A stretch of 64,000 nucleotides of DNA from Psychrobacillus sp042885655. Its GTDB lineage: Bacteria > Bacillota > Bacilli > Bacillales_A > Planococcaceae. Positions 60,289 to 64,000 of the stretch are shown here, in pieces. The position numbers were made by a program, and so were the translations under genes. The number at the start of each line of letters is the position of its first letter. The stretch's first letter is position 1. The notes under the pieces are model-generated. The model was not told the origin of the DNA and searched no databases. It was given only the letters and a program-made list of their open reading frames with translations. The stretch covers positions 483,657 through 547,656 of the forward strand of contig NZ_JBHVRO010000001.1 in the NCBI RefSeq assembly GCF_042885655.1, given 5' to 3'.

Positions 60289-62406
60289 ATGAGTGAAAAG
60301 AAAGTATTTACGTACGAATGGGCAGGTCGTCCATTGCAAGTAGAAATTGGGCAACTTGCAAAACAAGCTAACGGTGCAGTTTTAGTAAGATATGGTGATA
60401 CTAGCGTATTATCAGTAGCAACTGCTTCGAAGCAACCAAAGAATCTAGACTTTTTCCCATTAACAGTTAATTATGAAGAGAAATTATACGCTGTTGGAAA
60501 AATCCCAGGTGGTTTTATTAAACGTGAAGGTCGTCCTTCTGAAAGAGCAATCTTAACTAGTCGCTTAATTGATCGTCCGATTCGTCCGTTATTTCCAGAT
60601 GGATTCCGTAATGAGGTTCAGGTAATTTCCATCGTAATGTCTGTAGATCAAAATTGTTCATCTGAGATGGCTGCAATGTTAGGTTCTTCACTTGCACTTA
60701 GTGTTTCGGACATTCCTTTTGATGGACCAATTGCAGGAGTACAAGTAGGTTTAATTGGGGAAGAATTTATCATTAATCCAACAGTTGAACAAATGGAACA
60801 AAGTATTTTAGATCTTACTGTTGCAGGAACAAAAGATGCTATTAACATGGTAGAAGCAGGAGCAAAAGAGGTTTCTGAAGAAGTTGTGTTGGAAGCTATT
60901 ATGTTTGGTCATAGTGAAATCATTAAATTAATTGAATTCCAAGAAAAAGTAGTTGCTGAAATTGGAAAAGAGAAAAAAGAGATTTCCCTTTTCGAATTAG
61001 ACAAGGTCCTTTTTGCAGAAGTAAAAGAGCTTTGTGAAGCAGACTTAGTACAAGCTATTCAAGTGCAAGAAAAGCATGCGCGTGAAGAAGCAATTGGTAT
61101 TGTCAAAAATGAAGTATTAGAACAATATACTCAAAAAGAAGCAACAGACGAAACATTAAAACAAGTACGTGAAATTTTAGATGCTATGGTTAAAGATGAA
61201 GTTCGTCGTTTAATCACTGAAGATAAAGTCCGTCCAGATGGTCGTGGGGTAGCTGAAATTCGCCCGCTTTCTTCTGAAGTCGGAATTTTGCCAAGAACGC
61301 ATGGTTCTGGATTGTTTACTCGTGGGCAAACTCAAGCATTAAGTATTTGTACATTAGGACCACTAGGTGATGTTCAGATAATTGATGGAATTGGATTAGA
61401 AGAATCAAAACGCTTTATGCATCATTACAATTTCCCTCAATTTAGTGTTGGGGAAACTGGACCAATCCGTGCACCTGGCCGTCGTGAAATTGGACACGGA
61501 GCATTGGGAGAACGTGCTTTAGAGGCAGTTATTCCAGATGAAAATGATTTCCCATATACACTTCGTTTAGTAGCTGAAGTATTAGAATCAAATGGTTCCA
61601 CTTCTCAAGCTAGTATCTGTGCTTCAACTCTTGCAATGATGGATGCTGGTGTTCCTCTAAAAGCACCTGTTGCAGGAATTGCCATGGGACTTGTAAAAAA
61701 AGGTGAAAATTATACAATATTAACAGATATTCAAGGGATGGAAGATCACCTTGGAGATATGGACTTTAAAGTAGCTGGTACTTCTAAAGGTATTACTGCG
61801 CTTCAAATGGACATTAAAATTGACGGATTATCAAGAACAATATTAGAAGAAGCTCTCGAACAAGCTAAAATTGGTCGTATGCAAATTTTAGAAAGCATGC
61901 TTGCAACAATTGGTGAACCTCGCGAGAAATTATCTAAATATGCTCCAAAGATTACAGTTATTAAAATTAATCCTGATAAAATTCGTGATGTAATTGGACC
62001 AGGTGGGAAACAGATCAATAAAATTATCGATGAAACTGGCGTAAAAATTGATACAGAGCAAGATGGTACAATTTATATTGCTTCAGCAGATGAAGAGATG
62101 ATTGCCCGTGCAAAAGAAATAATTGAGAACATTGTTCGTGTTGCACAAGTTGGGGAATATTATCTAGGAAAAGTAAAACGAATTGAAAAATTCGGGGCTT
62201 TCGTAGAAATCTTCAACGGGAAAGATGGATTACTGCATATTTCAGAGATTCAAGAAGAACGTACGAAAAATGTAGAAGACGTGCTTAAAATCGGAGACGA
62301 GTTATTAGTAAAAGTAATTGAAATTGATAATCAAGGTCGCGTAAACTTATCTCGTAAAGTAGTTATAAAAGAAGAAAAAGAGCGTGCTGAACAAAACGAA
62401 CAATAA
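60289..62406 (+). CDS. pnp: Polynucleotide phosphorylase
   Basis: Phosphorolytic 3'-5' exoribonuclease central to mRNA decay. Two RNase PH cores (GAVLVRYGDTSVLSVATAS; the second with GQTQALSICTLGPLGDVQII and HHYNFPQFSVGETG) flank a helical linker. A KH domain (RDVIGPGGKQINKIIDETGV) and an S1 domain (YLGKVKRIEKFGAFVEIFNG) follow. The 705 aa length is the same as B. subtilis PnpA. The ribosome site is GAGAGGAG. Confidence 0.98.
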   Translation: MSEKKVFTYEWAGRPLQVEIGQLAKQANGAVLVRYGDTSVLSVATASKQPKNLDFFPLTVNYEEKLYAVGKIPGGFIKREGRPSERAILTSRLIDRPIRPLFPDGFRNEVQVISIVMSVDQNCSSEMAAMLGSSLALSVSDIPFDGPIAGVQVGLIGEEFIINPTVEQMEQSILDLTVAGTKDAINMVEAGAKEVSEEVVLEAIMFGHSEIIKLIEFQEKVVAEIGKEKKEISLFELDKVLFAEVKELCEADLVQAIQVQEKHAREEAIGIVKNEVLEQYTQKEATDETLKQVREILDAMVKDEVRRLITEDKVRPDGRGVAEIRPLSSEVGILPRTHGSGLFTRGQTQALSICTLGPLGDVQIIDGIGLEESKRFMHHYNFPQFSVGETGPIRAPGRREIGHGALGERALEAVIPDENDFPYTLRLVAEVLESNGSTSQASICASTLAMMDAGVPLKAPVAGIAMGLVKKGENYTILTDIQGMEDHLGDMDFKVAGTSKGITALQMDIKIDGLSRTILEEALEQAKIGRMQILESMLATIGEPREKLSKYAPKITVIKINPDKIRDVIGPGGKQINKIIDETGVKIDTEQDGTIYIASADEEMIARAKEIIENIVRVAQVGEYYLGKVKRIEKFGAFVEIFNGKDGLLHISEIQEERTKNVEDVLKIGDELLVKVIEIDNQGRVNLSRKVVIKEEKERAEQNEQ

Positions 62407-62492
62407 TATATGAAAAGTTCAAACACTGATATTTAGCGTCTGACTTAAGTCTGAACAGATATAGAAAAATTATAATTTTTGTAATACACTAG

Positions 62493-62530
62493 GTTGACCG
62501 TAGGGAATTATTATCTACGGCAACTTTTTT
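62493..62530 (+). terminator. Intrinsic terminator after pnp
   Basis: GTTGACCGTAG pairs with CTACGGCAAC (one bulged base), with an 11-base loop and seven Ts. It lies about 30 bases before mlpA. Confidence 0.9.
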
Positions 62531-62563
62531 TAATACTTGAATAAACTAGATAGAGGTGCAATT

Positions 62564-63793
62564 TTGATAAAAAAAATAACTTGTAATAATGGGCTACGTA
62601 TTATCTCAGAAGATATTTCCCATGTGCGATCCGTTGCAGTTGGGATATGGGTACAAGCTGGATCTAGATACGAACTTCCACAAGAAAACGGCCTAACACA
62701 TTTTATTGAACATATGCTGTTTAAAGGAACAGCAACAAGATCAGCAAAGCAGATAGCCGAGGAATTCGATAGAATTGGCGGTAATATTAATGCATTTACA
62801 TCTAAAGAGAATACATGTTACTATGCAAAAGTTTTAGATCACCATGCGAAACACGCTGTAGAGATTCTTGCAGACATGTTTTTCAATTCTCTATTCGATC
62901 CAAACGAAATTGAAAAGGAAAGACTAGTTGTTTTAGAAGAAATAAATATGGTGGAAGATACTCCGGACGATATAGTACATGAATACTTATGGAGAGAAAT
63001 GTATGAGAATAATCCTTTAGGTTCTCCTATACTAGGGACAGAGGAGACATTAAATAGTTTTACGAAGGAAATGATTTTGTCGTATATGGAAAGACATTAT
63101 ACACCAGATAATGTTGTAATTTCAGTAGCCGGCAATATTCAAGAAGGATTTTTGGAATATATTGAATCGCTTTTTGGTCAATATAAAAGTGTAAAAAAAC
63201 CAGTAAAATCCTTGGAAACCCCTGCTATAAAACCAATATATACAGAAAATTTTCGTGAGACAGAACAAGCGCATATTTGTATAGCGTATCCTGGTTTAAG
63301 TATAAATGCGGACAATATTTATAGCTTAGTCGTTTTGAATAATATTTTAGGTGGAAGTATGTCTTCGAGGTTATTCCAAGAAATTCGTGAAGATAAGGGA
63401 CTCGCATATTCGATTTACTCGTATCACTCTTCTTATGAAGATACGGGAGTTGTTGTAGTTTACGGCGGGACTTCTAGCAATCAGTTAAATGAATTAAAGA
63501 CTTCCATTTTTGATTCCATTGAGAATGTAATGAACAAAGGATTCACAGAAACAGAAATTCTCAATTCCAAAGAACAGTTAAAAGGAAATTTGTTGTTAAG
63601 TTTAGAAAGCACAAATGCACGGATGAGTAGAAATGGAAAAAATGAGTTGCTTTATGGAAAGCATCGTACTCTAGATGAAGTAAGTGAGACGATAGATGAA
63701 GTGACTTTAGAATCTGTTGTTGACCTTGCTAAAGAAATTTTTTCTCATAAGCCAGCTATTTCTATTATTATGCCCAAAAAAGTCGATCTATAA
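62564..63793 (+). CDS. mlpA: M16 family zinc peptidase MlpA (YmxG)
   Basis: Processing-peptidase-like metalloprotease. The inverted zinc motif HFIEH (His46, Glu49, His50) is in NGLTHFIEHMLFKGT. The downstream Glu is in LVVLEEINMVEDTPDDIVH. The inactive C-terminal half shows the RLFQEIREDKGLAYSIYSYH pattern. TTG 62564 (409 aa) lies 6 bases after AGAGGTG. An ATG at 62537 has no ribosome site. It resembles B. subtilis MlpA, which regulates the protease gene aprE. The ylxY gene normally before it is absent. Confidence 0.95.
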   Translation: MIKKITCNNGLRIISEDISHVRSVAVGIWVQAGSRYELPQENGLTHFIEHMLFKGTATRSAKQIAEEFDRIGGNINAFTSKENTCYYAKVLDHHAKHAVEILADMFFNSLFDPNEIEKERLVVLEEINMVEDTPDDIVHEYLWREMYENNPLGSPILGTEETLNSFTKEMILSYMERHYTPDNVVISVAGNIQEGFLEYIESLFGQYKSVKKPVKSLETPAIKPIYTENFRETEQAHICIAYPGLSINADNIYSLVVLNNILGGSMSSRLFQEIREDKGLAYSIYSYHSSYEDTGVVVVYGGTSSNQLNELKTSIFDSIENVMNKGFTETEILNSKEQLKGNLLLSLESTNARMSRNGKNELLYGKHRTLDEVSETIDEVTLESVVDLAKEIFSHKPAISIIMPKKVDL

Positions 63794-63811
63794 AGATCGG
63801 CTTTTTTTAGA
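63779..63811 (+). terminator. Intrinsic terminator overlapping the mlpA stop
   Basis: AAGTCGATC pairs with GATCGGCTT (one G-T pair) over a short loop that contains the TAA stop, then a run of Ts. Confidence 0.9.
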
Positions 63812-63819
63812 AGAGGAAA

Positions 63820-64000
63820 GTATAAAAATTTATATGCCATGAACAGGTTGATTTCCGCAGTAGGTGGACGCTTTCTTACCTCTAGTCAAGAGTAATTTCT
63901 ATAAAAAGCAAATTAAAGATAGTGATCCATTCAACGAGTTGTTGCTTTCCGTTCCGGCGCTCGCTTTCCGCGGGCATGGCTTGAGCCTCCTCGTTCGCTT
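63820..64000 (+). repeat. Long dispersed repeat, copy 2, with partial palindromic element R3
   Basis: A direct repeat of 10261-10432, with about 90% or more identity by eye. It ends in the left half of a palindromic element (GTTGCTTTCCGTTCCGG, then GCTTTCCGCGGGCATGG) that runs off the window edge. After base 63987 it diverges into a different inner arm. Like copy 1, it lies just after an intrinsic terminator. Confidence 0.88.

Noticed and set aside
1..64000. CRISPR arrays, tRNA or rRNA genes, prophage
   Set aside because: None seen. No regular repeat-spacer array, no cloverleaf recognised by eye and no phage genes.

Overview
The window is about 35-36% G+C (judged by eye), every gene lies on the + strand, and the gene order is that of a Gram-positive spore-former of the order Bacillales. 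It follows the Bacillus subtilis order sucCD - dprA - topA - trmFO - xerC - hslVU - codY - fla/che operon - sigD - rpsB - tsf - pyrH - frr - uppS - cdsA - dxr - rasP - polC - rimP - nusA - rnpM - ylxQ - infB - ylxP - rbfA - truB - ribF - rpsO - pnp - mlpA. Protein sequences and the palindromic intergenic repeats suggest Planococcaceae (Psychrobacillus/Lysinibacillus-like). That genus-level placement is inference.

Layout. 1-1765: 3' part of sucC, then sucD and a terminator (TCA cycle). 1779-10250: DNA uptake and topology, tRNA methylation, chromosome dimer resolution, HslVU protease and the global repressor CodY. 10250-11660: a 1.4 kb gene-free accessory island with palindromic repeats, a decayed IS110-family transposase, a duplicated ~120 bp non-coding block, a small leader/terminator, and candidate CodY sites plus a promoter in front of flgB. 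11665-39726: the fla/che operon, about 28 kb. It encodes rod, MS ring, C ring, type III export gate, hook, chemotaxis proteins, sigma-D and the swarming factors SwrD and SwrB. 39879-47628: translation factors, UMP kinase, ribosome recycling, and undecaprenyl, phospholipid and isoprenoid synthesis ending in the site-2 protease RasP. 47710-52029: PolC replicase. 52407-60134: the nusA-infB operon, truB, ribF and rpsO. 60289-63793: PNPase and an M16 peptidase. The last ~180 bp repeat the sequence found after codY.

How it fits together. CodY lies directly upstream of the flagellar operon and the flgB promoter region carries CodY-box-like sequences, so nutrient status probably gates motility as in B. 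subtilis. Within the operon, basal-body, export and chemotaxis genes are tightly packed and often overlap. sigD is set off by an intrinsic terminator followed by a perfect extended -10, suggesting partly independent expression. No proS lies between rasP and polC, and no ylxY lies between pnp and mlpA, unlike B. subtilis.

Most notable non-gene observations: (i) an IS110-family remnant with a duplicated non-coding block that may derive from a bridge-RNA-encoding end; (ii) a MITE-like element with 13 bp terminal inverted repeats inside the fla/che operon; (iii) a hairpin enclosing the swrD Shine-Dalgarno; (iv) unexplained, structured gaps before hslV, uppS, rasP and rimP; (v) an assembly artefact, 97 Ns flanked by identical 98 bp sequences, at the rnpM/ylxQ junction.
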